Source: Microbacterium sp. MYb66 (GTDB lineage: Bacteria; Actinomycetota; Actinomycetes; Actinomycetales; Microbacteriaceae). Taken from it: a stretch of DNA of 64,000 nt. Made by a program: the position numbers and the translations under genes. The stretch lies in contig NZ_PCOV01000009.1 in the NCBI RefSeq assembly GCF_002979435.1, forward strand, positions 1 through 64,000, written 5' to 3'. This document shows, one piece after another, positions 53,964-62,934 of the stretch (position 1 is the first letter of the stretch; the number at the start of each line of letters is the position of its first letter). The notes under the pieces were generated by a model that was given only the letters and a program-made list of their open reading frames with translations, made no database searches and had not been told where the DNA came from.

Positions 53964-55004
53964 TCAGTCGACGACGACCCTCCGCACCCGCGGTGTGAGC
54001 CGCGTGAGGATTTCCTCGCCTACGGTGTCGATCCGCTCCGCGAGGGTCGTCGCCGACGTCTCGCCGCGGTCTCCCGGACCGAACAGGGCGACCTCGTCGC
54101 CGATCCGCGCGCCCGGCCATCCGTGAACGACCGACGTCGTGGGACCGATGGAGCGGAGCACCCGTGCTCCATCCGGCGTGCCGACGTGCGCGCCGGACAA
54201 TGTGGAAGGCAGCCCGTCGAAACTCCCCATGTCGATCGTCGCATCGCCATCGGCGATCTCGGTGACCTCGGCGACGAGGGTCGCCACCGGACGGACGCCC
54301 TCGATTTCCGGCCCATCCGCGGAGCGGATGCCGTAGCAGAACGCTCCGATACGCGACACGTTCCCCCGCAGCTCCGGCCGCCACCACGACGCCGCGGATG
54401 CGGTCAGATGCAGGGCATCGGGCATCGGACCCGACTCCCCCACGATGCGGACAGCATCCAGGAAGGCAGCCTGCGCGATGTCGTCATCCGCGTCGCTCGC
54501 CTCGGCGATGTGGCTCCATACGCCGTCGAGTACCAGCAACCCTGAGCGCTCGGCCCGCCGCGCTTCGGCGACCGCGGACTCCCAGTCCTCGGGGAGCACA
54601 CCGTTGCGGTGCAGGCCCGTGTCGATCTTGAGATGCACCCGTGCACGCGCGCCCAGCGCTTCTGCGCGTGAGACGATCCGGCGCAGATAGTCGATCGTGC
54701 CGACGCCGAGATCGATGTCCTGCAGCAGCGCGTCATCGATCTCCTCGTCGGACGACGTCGCCCAGGCGAAGATCCGGACATCGCCGCCCGCGACCCGTCG
54801 TGTCGCGATCCCGCTGCGGATGTCATAGCTTCCGAACCACCCGATCCCCGCTTCGACGGCTGTCTCCACGGCCCAGGAGAGCCCGTGCCCGTAGGCGTCG
54901 TCCTTGAGCACCAGCATCAGGGCAGACGGTGCCACGCGCGAGCGCACGGCCTCGACGTTCGCGCGGAACGCGCTGCTGCTCAGACGCAGCTCCGGACGCA
55001 TCAT
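53964..55004 (-). CDS. alr: Alanine racemase-like protein A (lysine-bearing barrel, degenerate C-terminal domain)
   Basis: A 346-residue fold-type III PLP protein. The barrel is complete: the PLP lysine is in MLVLKDDAYGHG (Lys34, Tyr38), with HLKIDTGLHRNG, GVWSHIAEA, HLTASAASWW and NVSRIGAFCYG at the usual places for the other PLP contacts. The C-terminal domain is degenerate. Where alanine racemases have S-Y-G-x-T-Y and G-Y-A-D-G, this reads ATIDMGSFDGLPSTL, and the late Y-E-V tyrosine is replaced (DTVGEEIL). It thus lacks the catalytic Tyr265 equivalent. Its start overlaps the stop of gene B (ATGA) with GGAGG before it. ATG 55001 is an alternative start. Confidence 0.88.
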   Translation of the reverse strand: MMRPELRLSSSAFRANVEAVRSRVAPSALMLVLKDDAYGHGLSWAVETAVEAGIGWFGSYDIRSGIATRRVAGGDVRIFAWATSSDEEIDDALLQDIDLGVGTIDYLRRIVSRAEALGARARVHLKIDTGLHRNGVLPEDWESAVAEARRAERSGLLVLDGVWSHIAEASDADDDIAQAAFLDAVRIVGESGPMPDALHLTASAASWWRPELRGNVSRIGAFCYGIRSADGPEIEGVRPVATLVAEVTEIADGDATIDMGSFDGLPSTLSGAHVGTPDGARVLRSIGPTTSVVHGWPGARIGDEVALFGPGDRGETSATTLAERIDTVGEEILTRLTPRVRRVVVD

Positions 55005-55705
55005 GCCTCCCACCCCCGCACGGCGTGGGCGCCGGCGACCGTGACCAGCTCCGCCGGGCGCATCCCTGTGATCTCCGCCCAGCGCGCGAGCCCCGCGGTC
55101 ACGGAACCTCCACCGCCGAAGTAGGTGACCTCCGCCCCGGTGCGGACGTCTCCCCCTTCGAGGTCGACCACGCAGACGTCCATCGCGACCCGCCCGACGA
55201 TGGGTCGGTCGACACCGTCGATCTCGACACGGGCACGGTTACCGAGCGACCTGACGACCCCCTGGGCATACCCGCCGGTGACCAGCGCTACCGTGGTGTC
55301 GACGGCGGCGCGATAGGTGTATCCGTAGGAGACGGCGTCGCCCGTCCGGAGCCGCTTCGTGGAGAGGACACGGCCCGTCAGACGCATGACGGGTCGCGTC
55401 ACGAGCATCCCCGTGGCATCGGGCAGCCCGTAGAGGAGGGTCGCATCGATGTCCGGCTCGCCCGCGGTGACGCCGTCGATGCCCTCGAGCCGCAATGCGT
55501 CGACTTCGCCGCGCGCGTCCACGAGAACGCTGTCGGCGCCGGCCGCGGTCACCGCCTGCGCGACGGCGAGAACCCCGTGCCCCCAGGCGTCGCGGCGGAG
55601 ATCGGCGACGCGCCCGCCGGCGAGCACTGCTGCGGAGGCTCCTGCGGCCAGCCCGGAGCGGGAGATTATGGCGCGGGGCAGGGCGCTCGAAGTCGTCTCA
55701 CACAC
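55001..55705 (-). CDS. Alanine racemase-like protein B (C-terminal tyrosine domain, truncated barrel)
   Basis: A 234-residue protein. The C-terminal alanine racemase domain is well kept: DAVSYGYTYRA carries the Tyr265 equivalent, GGYAQG the second Tyr, and IVGRVAMDVCVV the Met-Asp contact loop. The N-terminal barrel is only about 105 residues instead of about 230. The lysine motif reads DLRRDAWGHG, with Lys to Arg and Tyr to Trp, so it cannot hold PLP in the usual way. GTG 55705 has TAGGCT 7 bases upstream (leaderless); GTG 55726 is the alternative. It overlaps gene A and should be co-translated with it. Confidence 0.85.
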   Translation of the reverse strand: MCETTSSALPRAIISRSGLAAGASAAVLAGGRVADLRRDAWGHGVLAVAQAVTAAGADSVLVDARGEVDALRLEGIDGVTAGEPDIDATLLYGLPDATGMLVTRPVMRLTGRVLSTKRLRTGDAVSYGYTYRAAVDTTVALVTGGYAQGVVRSLGNRARVEIDGVDRPIVGRVAMDVCVVDLEGGDVRTGAEVTYFGGGGSVTAGLARWAEITGMRPAELVTVAGAHAVRGWEA

Positions 55706-55753
55706 GCGCTCCAGCCTATCTTCCACCTCCCAGGTCGGTCTCCCGAGCCCCCG

Positions 55754-55759
55754 TAGACT
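55754..55759 (+). promoter_or_regulatory. -10 box of the ATP-grasp gene
   Basis: TAGACT lies 26 bases before the ATG at 55786, with GGAG as ribosome binding site between. It is divergent from the racemase-like pair; 80 bases separate the two starts. Confidence 0.45.
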
Positions 55760-55785
55760 GGTGGGGACCCCGACCCTGGAGCCTC

Positions 55786-56802
55786 ATGTCTCGTCTTTCC
55801 CTCGCGCCCCGCATTCGCTATCTGCTGGGACGTGCTCGCCGCATCGACGTCGGATCGGTGGTGGATCGAGCCAAGGAGGCGTCGGAACAGCACCACAAGG
55901 CCGTGCCCGCCATCGTCGTCGACATGCTCTGGTCCGCCGCGCGGCACAACGTCGGGTTCCAGGACTACATCGACTACGACTTCGCCATGCTGACCAGGGC
56001 AGAGCGCGAGACGTTCATGACGCACCCGGTGTCGAACCAGCTCTCCCAGCGTTACGACCATCCGGACTACCGCTGGATCTTCCAGGACAAGGTCGAGTTC
56101 GACAAGCAGTTCTCTCCCTTCCTGAAGCGCGAGTGGCTGGTCGTCGAGGAGGGCAATGCGGATGCGGTCCGGGAGCTCACCCAGCGCCTCGGCACGATCG
56201 TCACGAAAGAGCCGGTCGGCCAGGCCGGGACAGGTGTGCACCGTTACCACGCCGCCGACATCGAGGACTGGGACGACTTCCACCGCGGGCTGCTGGCGCG
56301 CGGTGAGCTGCTGATCGAAGAGGTGATCCGGCAGCACGACGCACTCGCTGCCGTGTGCCCCGGCACCGTGAACACGACGCGCATCACAGCGTTCTTCGAC
56401 GGTGAGAAGGCACACATCCTCGCGATGGCGCAGAAGTTCGGTCGCGGCGCTGTCAGCGACCAGATGACCTTCGGTGGTTTCTACACGATGCTGGACGAGA
56501 ACGGCCACTCCGTGGGTGCGGGTTACGACTCGCACGGACACGTGCACGAGACGCATCCCGATTCCGGCTACCGCATCGCCGACTTCCAGCTGCCGTACAT
56601 GGACGAGGTGCGGGCATTCATCGACGAGGTCGCCCGGGTCGTGCCCCAGGTGCAGTACGTGGGGTGGGACATCGTCGTGTCCCCGGACGGACCGGTGCTC
56701 GTCGAGGGCAACTGGGGCGCCGGCGTATACGAGAACAAGCCCAGCGTCACCGGCATCCGGACGGGTCACAAGCCCCGCTACCGCGAGGTCATCGGCTTCT
56801 GA
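55786..56802 (+). CDS. Sugar-transfer-associated ATP-grasp domain protein
   Basis: A 338-residue protein of the ATPgrasp_ST type, a carboxylate-amine ligase fold usually near cell-surface polysaccharide genes. ATP-grasp marks are GTIVTKEPVGQAGTGVHRY, LLIEEVIRQHD, VNTTRITAFFDGEKAHILAM, WDIVVSPDGPVLVEGNWG and the final HKPRYREVIGF. GGAG lies 5 bases before the ATG. It is divergent from the racemase-like pair, which suggests use of D-alanine or another racemised amino acid, though this is only an inference. The substrate is unknown. Confidence 0.82.
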   Translation: MSRLSLAPRIRYLLGRARRIDVGSVVDRAKEASEQHHKAVPAIVVDMLWSAARHNVGFQDYIDYDFAMLTRAERETFMTHPVSNQLSQRYDHPDYRWIFQDKVEFDKQFSPFLKREWLVVEEGNADAVRELTQRLGTIVTKEPVGQAGTGVHRYHAADIEDWDDFHRGLLARGELLIEEVIRQHDALAAVCPGTVNTTRITAFFDGEKAHILAMAQKFGRGAVSDQMTFGGFYTMLDENGHSVGAGYDSHGHVHETHPDSGYRIADFQLPYMDEVRAFIDEVARVVPQVQYVGWDIVVSPDGPVLVEGNWGAGVYENKPSVTGIRTGHKPRYREVIGF

Positions 56803-56854
56803 ACCTACGAAGAGGGCCCCGGATGCTCGGCATCCGGGGCCCTCTTCGTAGGTT
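56802..56854. terminator. Very long perfect terminator stem between converging genes
   Basis: AACCTACGAAGAGGGCCCCGGATG-type arm (56802-56825) pairs perfectly with 56831-56854 over 24 base pairs around loop CTCGG. It serves the ATP-grasp gene (end 56802) and the CofE-like gene (end 56864). Confidence 0.85.
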
Positions 56855-56863
56855 CCTGACGGG

Positions 56864-57555
56864 TCAGATCGCGCGGACGATGCCGAGCGGCGTGGACTCC
56901 AGGCCCTGGCCGAGCGGGTTGTCGCCGAGGATCTTCACCAGGCGACGCTCGCCGTCCTTGTCGAGGGTCGATCCGAGGATGTTGCCCCCGAGGTCGTTGA
57001 TGTCGACCACGGCGACCTCCGCCTGGCCTCCGATCAGCGCCTTCACGCGGGCGGCGACGCCATCCGGATCCTTCGGGCCGAGGACGACCGCCTCGTTGTA
57101 CGGAGGGATGGTGTGCTTGGTGGGACCGTCGATCGCACGCGCCTTGTCGCCCGCGATGCGGTAGAAGTCACCACGACGACCGAACGCCTTGGTCACCGCT
57201 GCGACCGCGGACGCGAACAGGATGCGGGGCGTGCCGCACTCCCGCAACGCCATCTCCATCGTCTCCGGCATGCCGAGACCGATGCCGTAGGGCGTGCGGG
57301 TGACGTACTTGGAGAGGAACAGAGCGAGCTTGCGAGGCTTGATCTCGTCGAGTCGGTAGGACCGCCCCTGCGTGATCGCCACGATCTTCTCGGTCACGAA
57401 CAGCAGGTCACCCGGCTGCACGGCGTCCTTCGCGTACTCCGTGATGACGGCGGCGAGGTCGTCATCCGGCATCACGACACGGGTGCGCAGCGGAATGCGC
57501 GCATAGCTCTTGCCGTCGACGCTCGTCTCGAGCGCCTTGCCCTCGTTCGCCTGCA

Positions 57556-57556
<1 letters not shown>
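56864..57556 (-). CDS. CofE-like (coenzyme F420-0:L-glutamate ligase superfamily) protein
   Basis: A 230-residue protein of the CofE fold, GTP-dependent ligases that add glutamate to F420. Seen are RVVMPDDDLAAVI, GDLLFVTEKIVAITQGRSY, GIGLGMPETMEMALREC, HTIPPYNEAVVLGPKD and AVVDINDLGGNILGS, the last carrying the conserved metal-site Asn/Asp. No other F420 genes (cofC, cofD, fbiC) are in view, so the amide it forms is unknown. ATG 57556 overlaps the sigA stop (TGATG), so the two genes are translationally coupled. Confidence 0.82.
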
Positions 57557-58794
<1,238 letters not shown>

Positions 58795-58808
58795 GTTTCG
58801 CCTTTCAC

Positions 58809-58827
58809 GGGGCTGCTGGGTAGCCCC
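58809..58827 (-). promoter_or_regulatory. Hairpin in the sigA leader
   Basis: GGGGCT (58809-58814) pairs with AGCCCC (58822-58827) around GCTGGGT, about 15 bases upstream of the sigA GTG and next to its ribosome binding site. It could stabilise the leader or tune translation. Weak evidence. Confidence 0.3.
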
Positions 58828-58962
58828 GGGACATTTCGGACACTAGTAAGACCCTTGTCAAGTCCAGTGCTCGAAAACACCGATTGACAACGGGTCAGAG
58901 TCCTAGTATCGCACACGTGTGGCGATGCGGATGCATTCCGTCGAAGTTCTCGCGTATCCGCT

Positions 58963-59904
58963 TCAACCGCGGCCCGGTTTGTCTTCGTCGCCGGACGGAC
59001 GCGAAGCCAGGTAACGCTCCAGCTCAGCGGCCAGCTCATCGGCGCTGGGAAGATCGCGCTCGCTGAAACCGCCCTCGTCGTACGTGTCGTCATCGGGGTT
59101 CCGGCCGGCCATGTACGCGTCGTAGCGGCGCTCGAGGTTGTGCACCATCTGCTGGAGCTCGTCGTTTCCCGCCACCTGCTCGTCGACACGGGTCAGGTAG
59201 TCCTCGCGGCGCTCCTGCACGGCATCCAGCATCAACACGAGTCCTGTGGAGGCCATCAGGCGTTCGGCGGCGGCGATGACCGCGTCCGGGTTCTCCGTCT
59301 CGGCGAGATAGTGCGGCACGAGCAGCACGAAGCCGACGGCGCGGTCGCCGCGCTCGACGAATCGGAACTCGAGGAGATGACCGGCCGTCGCGGGCACCTG
59401 GGTGCGCGGTCGCCACACCGAATGTGCGACCGTGAGCTCACGGCGGTTCCCGCTGACGGTGGTGCCGATCGGTCGGGTGTGGGGGACGGGCATCGCGATC
59501 GAATGCACCCAGTGCAGGCCCGAAACCTCGAACTCCGCCGCCAAGGAGAGCACCGTGCTCGCGAAAGCATTCCACGCGAAATCGGGCTCGTAGCCGGCGA
59601 GAAGCAGGAACGGACGCCCGAGGGCATCCGTCGCGAGCGAAAGCTCCAGCCGCGGCGGCCGGAACTCGGTCAGGTGATCCTGATCGAACGAGATCACGGG
59701 TCGACGAGCCCGGTAGTCCAGCAGCACGTCGTTGTCGAACACGACGATCGGCTCCGGAGAAGCCGTCTCGCGCAGGTGATCGATGAGGCCGGAGACCGCG
59801 CTCCCGGCATCGGTGAAACCGGTGAGAAGCAGCACCAGGGGCAGGCCGTGCGGCACCGTCGGCGCAATCGCGACGCGTTCGTGGATCTCACCGGAGAAGG
59901 GCAT
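58963..59904 (-). CDS. PAC2 family protein
   Basis: A 313-residue PAC2 (proteasome assembly chaperone-like) protein, common in actinobacteria. Core segments are GLPLVLLLTGFTDAGSAVSG, IVVFDNDVLLDYRARRPVIS, LLLAGYEPDFAWNAFASTV and VHSIAMPVPHTRP. The C-terminal 70 residues are acidic and coiled (NDELQQMVHNLERRYDAYM). Its role in bacteria is unclear. TAGCAT and GGAGGC precede the ATG. It is divergent from pepA, whose start has the same arrangement. Confidence 0.88.
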   Translation of the reverse strand: MPFSGEIHERVAIAPTVPHGLPLVLLLTGFTDAGSAVSGLIDHLRETASPEPIVVFDNDVLLDYRARRPVISFDQDHLTEFRPPRLELSLATDALGRPFLLLAGYEPDFAWNAFASTVLSLAAEFEVSGLHWVHSIAMPVPHTRPIGTTVSGNRRELTVAHSVWRPRTQVPATAGHLLEFRFVERGDRAVGFVLLVPHYLAETENPDAVIAAAERLMASTGLVLMLDAVQERREDYLTRVDEQVAGNDELQQMVHNLERRYDAYMAGRNPDDDTYDEGGFSERDLPSADELAAELERYLASRPSGDEDKPGRG

Positions 59905-59910
59905 GCCTCC

Positions 59911-59916
59911 ATGCTA
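59911..59916 (-). promoter_or_regulatory. -10 box of the PAC2 gene
   Basis: On the minus strand TAGCAT ends 6 bases before the ATG at 59904. The six bases are GGAGGC, so the Shine-Dalgarno-like element may not be in the transcript. Confidence 0.5.
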
Positions 59917-60005
59917 CGAGCAGGTCCGGATGCGAGGGCGCGGCACATCATGCTGAGAGCGAACACGCGCACCGAGGGCGCGCGACCATGCTGCGGCGGA
60001 GATCC

Positions 60006-60011
60006 TAGGAT
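60006..60011 (+). promoter_or_regulatory. -10 box of pepA
   Basis: TAGGAT ends 6 bases before the ATG at 60018, again with GGAGGC in between. It mirrors the divergent PAC2 promoter 90 bases away. Confidence 0.5.
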
Positions 60012-60017
60012 GGAGGC

Positions 60018-61490
60018 ATGACGCTTCCCGTGCTCTCGCACACCACCGCTCAGTTCCCCGGAAGCGCTGCAGATGCCGCAGTGCTCGTCGTCTCCTCCCT
60101 CTCCGAGTCGACCGAATCACTCGCCGCCTACCCCGGCCTCGCGGACGCGCTGTCCGGCGTCGGATTCACCGGTTCGACCGGATCCTTCACCCGGGTGTAC
60201 GCACCGGATGTGACCTCGCTCCCCTTCGCGGTCGTCGGCGCGGGAGACAAGCCGGATGCCGCAGCCGTGCGCAATGCCGCCGGTGTCGCGCTGCGCACAC
60301 TCGTCGGATTCGATCACGTCGCCGTCGCGCTCTCCGACGACCTCGCGGAGTTCGCCGCAGCGGCGGCCGAGGGAGCGGTGCTCGGTGGTCACCGATTCGA
60401 CGGATACCGCACCGAGAAGGGCAAGACACGCGCCACCGCGGTCACTCTGCACTCGCCCCTCGAAGACGAAGCCGCCGTCCGCGCCCAGGTCGTGGGCGAT
60501 GCCGTCGCCCTCATCAAGGACCTCGTGAACGTCCCCGCCGAATGGCAGAGCCCCGCGCAGCTCGCGCAGAGCGCCGCCGACAGCGTCGCCGACCTCGATG
60601 TCACCGTCGAGATCTTCGACGAGACCGCCCTCGCCGAGAAGGGCTTCGGCGGCATCCTCGGCGTCGGTCAGGGATCGGATCGTCCCCCGCGACTCGTACG
60701 CCTCGACTACTCCCCCGCCGCCGCCGAGCGACACATCGCGCTCGTCGGCAAGGGCATCACCTTCGACACCGGCGGTCTGTCGCTCAAGCCCGCGGCATCC
60801 ATGGTCGGGATGAAGTTCGACATGGCGGGAGCAGCAACGTCTCTCGCCGCGCTCCGTGCGATCGCCGCACTGCGACTCCCGGTCCGTGTGACCGCGTGGC
60901 TGTGCATCACGGACAACATGCCGTCCGGTCGTGCGCTCCGGCCGGGCGATGTCATCCGAATCCTCGACGGCACGACCGTCGAAGTGCAGAACACCGACGC
61001 CGAGGGCCGACTGGTGCTCGCAGACGGACTCGTGGCCGCGAGCCGTGAGCAGCCGGACGTCATCATCGATGTCGCCACCCTCACGGGCGCGATCGTCGCG
61101 GCCTTGGGACATCGCCACACCGGCGTCTTCGGCGACGATGACACGGTCGCAGAGTTCCTCGCGGCTGCCGCGGATGCGGACGAGCCCGCCTGGCACATGC
61201 CCCTGCCGACGTACATGGAGGAGTCGCTCGAGTCCCCCATCGCCGATCTGCAGAACGCGAACATGGGAGACCGCATGGGCGGTGCCTCGTTCGCCGGCTT
61301 GTTCCTTCGCCGATTCGTCGGTCGCACCTCGGAGGCCGAAGATGCACCGCGGATCCCGTGGGTTCACCTCGACATCGCAGGTTCCGGCGAACACGGCGGA
61401 TCTCCGTACGGCTTCACCGAGAAGGGCCCCACGGGGGCGATGGCCCGATCGATCATCGCCTTCGCCGCAGCATCCCACAAGGAGGCATGA
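60018..61490 (+). CDS. pepA: Leucyl aminopeptidase (M17 family)
   Basis: A 490-residue cytosolic, hexameric, two-metal aminopeptidase. The N-terminal domain is variable. The catalytic half has LVGKGITFDTGGLSLKPAAS with metal-binding Lys and Asp, CITDNMPSGRALRPGDV, the signature NTDAEGRLVLADGL, and the late GGSPYGFTEKGPTGAM. The ATG start fits both the -10 box and the mirrored divergent promoter. lpdA follows 3 bases later, an arrangement conserved in actinobacteria. Confidence 0.95.
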   Translation: MTLPVLSHTTAQFPGSAADAAVLVVSSLSESTESLAAYPGLADALSGVGFTGSTGSFTRVYAPDVTSLPFAVVGAGDKPDAAAVRNAAGVALRTLVGFDHVAVALSDDLAEFAAAAAEGAVLGGHRFDGYRTEKGKTRATAVTLHSPLEDEAAVRAQVVGDAVALIKDLVNVPAEWQSPAQLAQSAADSVADLDVTVEIFDETALAEKGFGGILGVGQGSDRPPRLVRLDYSPAAAERHIALVGKGITFDTGGLSLKPAASMVGMKFDMAGAATSLAALRAIAALRLPVRVTAWLCITDNMPSGRALRPGDVIRILDGTTVEVQNTDAEGRLVLADGLVAASREQPDVIIDVATLTGAIVAALGHRHTGVFGDDDTVAEFLAAAADADEPAWHMPLPTYMEESLESPIADLQNANMGDRMGGASFAGLFLRRFVGRTSEAEDAPRIPWVHLDIAGSGEHGGSPYGFTEKGPTGAMARSIIAFAAASHKEA

Positions 61491-61493
61491 CAA

Positions 61494-62867
61494 ATGACCA
61501 CTCACACCTTCGACATCGTCGTCCTGGGCGGCGGCAGCGGCGGATACGCCGCGGCATTGCGCGCGAGCGAACTCGGCAAATCCGTCGCACTGATCGAGAA
61601 GGACAAGGTCGGCGGCACCTGCCTGCACCGCGGCTGCATTCCCACCAAGGCTCTGCTGCACGCGGCCGAGGTCGCCGAGCACGTGCGTGACGCCGCGTCC
61701 GTCGGTGTGACCGCCACGCTCGACGGCATCGACCCGGCCGGCGTACGCGCGTATCGGGAAGGCATCGTCGCCAAGAAGTTCAAGGGCCTCGAAGGTCTCG
61801 TGAAGGCCCGAGGCATCACGACCGTCCCCGGTCTCGGTCGACTCAACCCCGACCGCAGCGTGAGCGTCGGCGACGACGTGTACGTGGGAACGGACGTCGT
61901 GCTCGCGACCGGCTCGTACAGCCGATCGCTGCCCGGCCTCGACATCGGCGGCCGAATCCTCACCAGCGAGCAGGCACTCGCCCTCGACGTCATCCCCGAG
62001 CGCGTCATCATCCTCGGCGGCGGTGTGATCGGTGTCGAGTTCGCCAGCGTCTGGCGGTCCTTCGGCGCCGAGGTCACGATCGTCGAGGCGCTGCCGCACC
62101 TCGTGCCGAACGAGGACATCGCGCTCAGCAAGGGCCTCGAGCGCGCATTCCGCCGTCGGGGCATCCAGTACTCCCTGGGCATCCGCTTCCAGAGCGCCAC
62201 ACAGGACGACTCGTCCGTCACTGTCACCCTCGATGACGGCAAGGAGTTCACGGCCGACTATCTTCTCGTCGCCGTGGGGCGCGGTCCGGTCACCTCCGAC
62301 CTCGGGTTCGAGGAGGCCGGTATAACTCTTGACCGGGGCTTCGTCACGGTCGACCAGGACCTGCGCACCGGCGTCGCAGGCGTGTGGGCCGTGGGCGACA
62401 TCGTCCCGGGTCTCCAGCTCGCTCACCGCGGATTCCAGCAGGGCATCGCGGTCGCCGAGCGCATCGCCGGCCTCTCCCCCGCGAACATCCCGGACGTGCA
62501 GATCCCCAAGGTGACGTACTCGAGCCCCGAGGTCGCCTCGGTCGGAGTGACCGAGGAAGCGGCGGTCGCCGAGCACGGTGCAGACGCGATCGTCGCCTAT
62601 GAGTACAACCTCGCCGGCAACGGCAAGAGCGAGATCATCGGAACGTCCGGCCTCGTCAAGGTCGTCCGCCTCAAAGACGGCCCCGTGGTCGGCGTGCACC
62701 TGCTCGGCGATCGCGTGGGCGAGCTCATCACCGAGGGTCAGCTCGCTGTCGCCTGGGAGGCGCACCCCGAGGACGTCGCTCCGCTGATCCACGCCCACCC
62801 CACACAGAGCGAGGCCCTCGGCGAAGCGTTCCTCGCCCTCGCCGGCAAGCCCCTGCACGCCCTCTGA
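61494..62867 (+). CDS. lpdA: Dihydrolipoyl dehydrogenase (E3)
   Basis: A 457-residue FAD disulfide oxidoreductase reoxidising lipoamide for 2-oxoacid dehydrogenase complexes. The FAD motif is VVLGGGSGGYAAALRASELG. The redox-active cysteines are in GGTCLHRGCIPTKALLH. The NAD motif is IILGGGVIGVEFASVW, and the catalytic His-Glu dyad is in HAHPTQSEALGEAF. It is 3 bases after pepA and 67 bases before sucB, so E3 and E2 are in one cluster. Confidence 0.95.
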   Translation: MTTHTFDIVVLGGGSGGYAAALRASELGKSVALIEKDKVGGTCLHRGCIPTKALLHAAEVAEHVRDAASVGVTATLDGIDPAGVRAYREGIVAKKFKGLEGLVKARGITTVPGLGRLNPDRSVSVGDDVYVGTDVVLATGSYSRSLPGLDIGGRILTSEQALALDVIPERVIILGGGVIGVEFASVWRSFGAEVTIVEALPHLVPNEDIALSKGLERAFRRRGIQYSLGIRFQSATQDDSSVTVTLDDGKEFTADYLLVAVGRGPVTSDLGFEEAGITLDRGFVTVDQDLRTGVAGVWAVGDIVPGLQLAHRGFQQGIAVAERIAGLSPANIPDVQIPKVTYSSPEVASVGVTEEAAVAEHGADAIVAYEYNLAGNGKSEIIGTSGLVKVVRLKDGPVVGVHLLGDRVGELITEGQLAVAWEAHPEDVAPLIHAHPTQSEALGEAFLALAGKPLHAL

Positions 62868-62934
62868 GCACCAACCGGTGCCCGAGTCACTAAGCTAGAT
62901 AAGCGTCATACAACTTCCTGAAGGAGACTCAGTC

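Noticed and set aside
58870..58915. TTGACA followed by TAGTAT as a plus-strand promoter
   Set aside because: The spacer is only 14 bases and no plus-strand gene follows. It would read antisense into the PAC2 gene.
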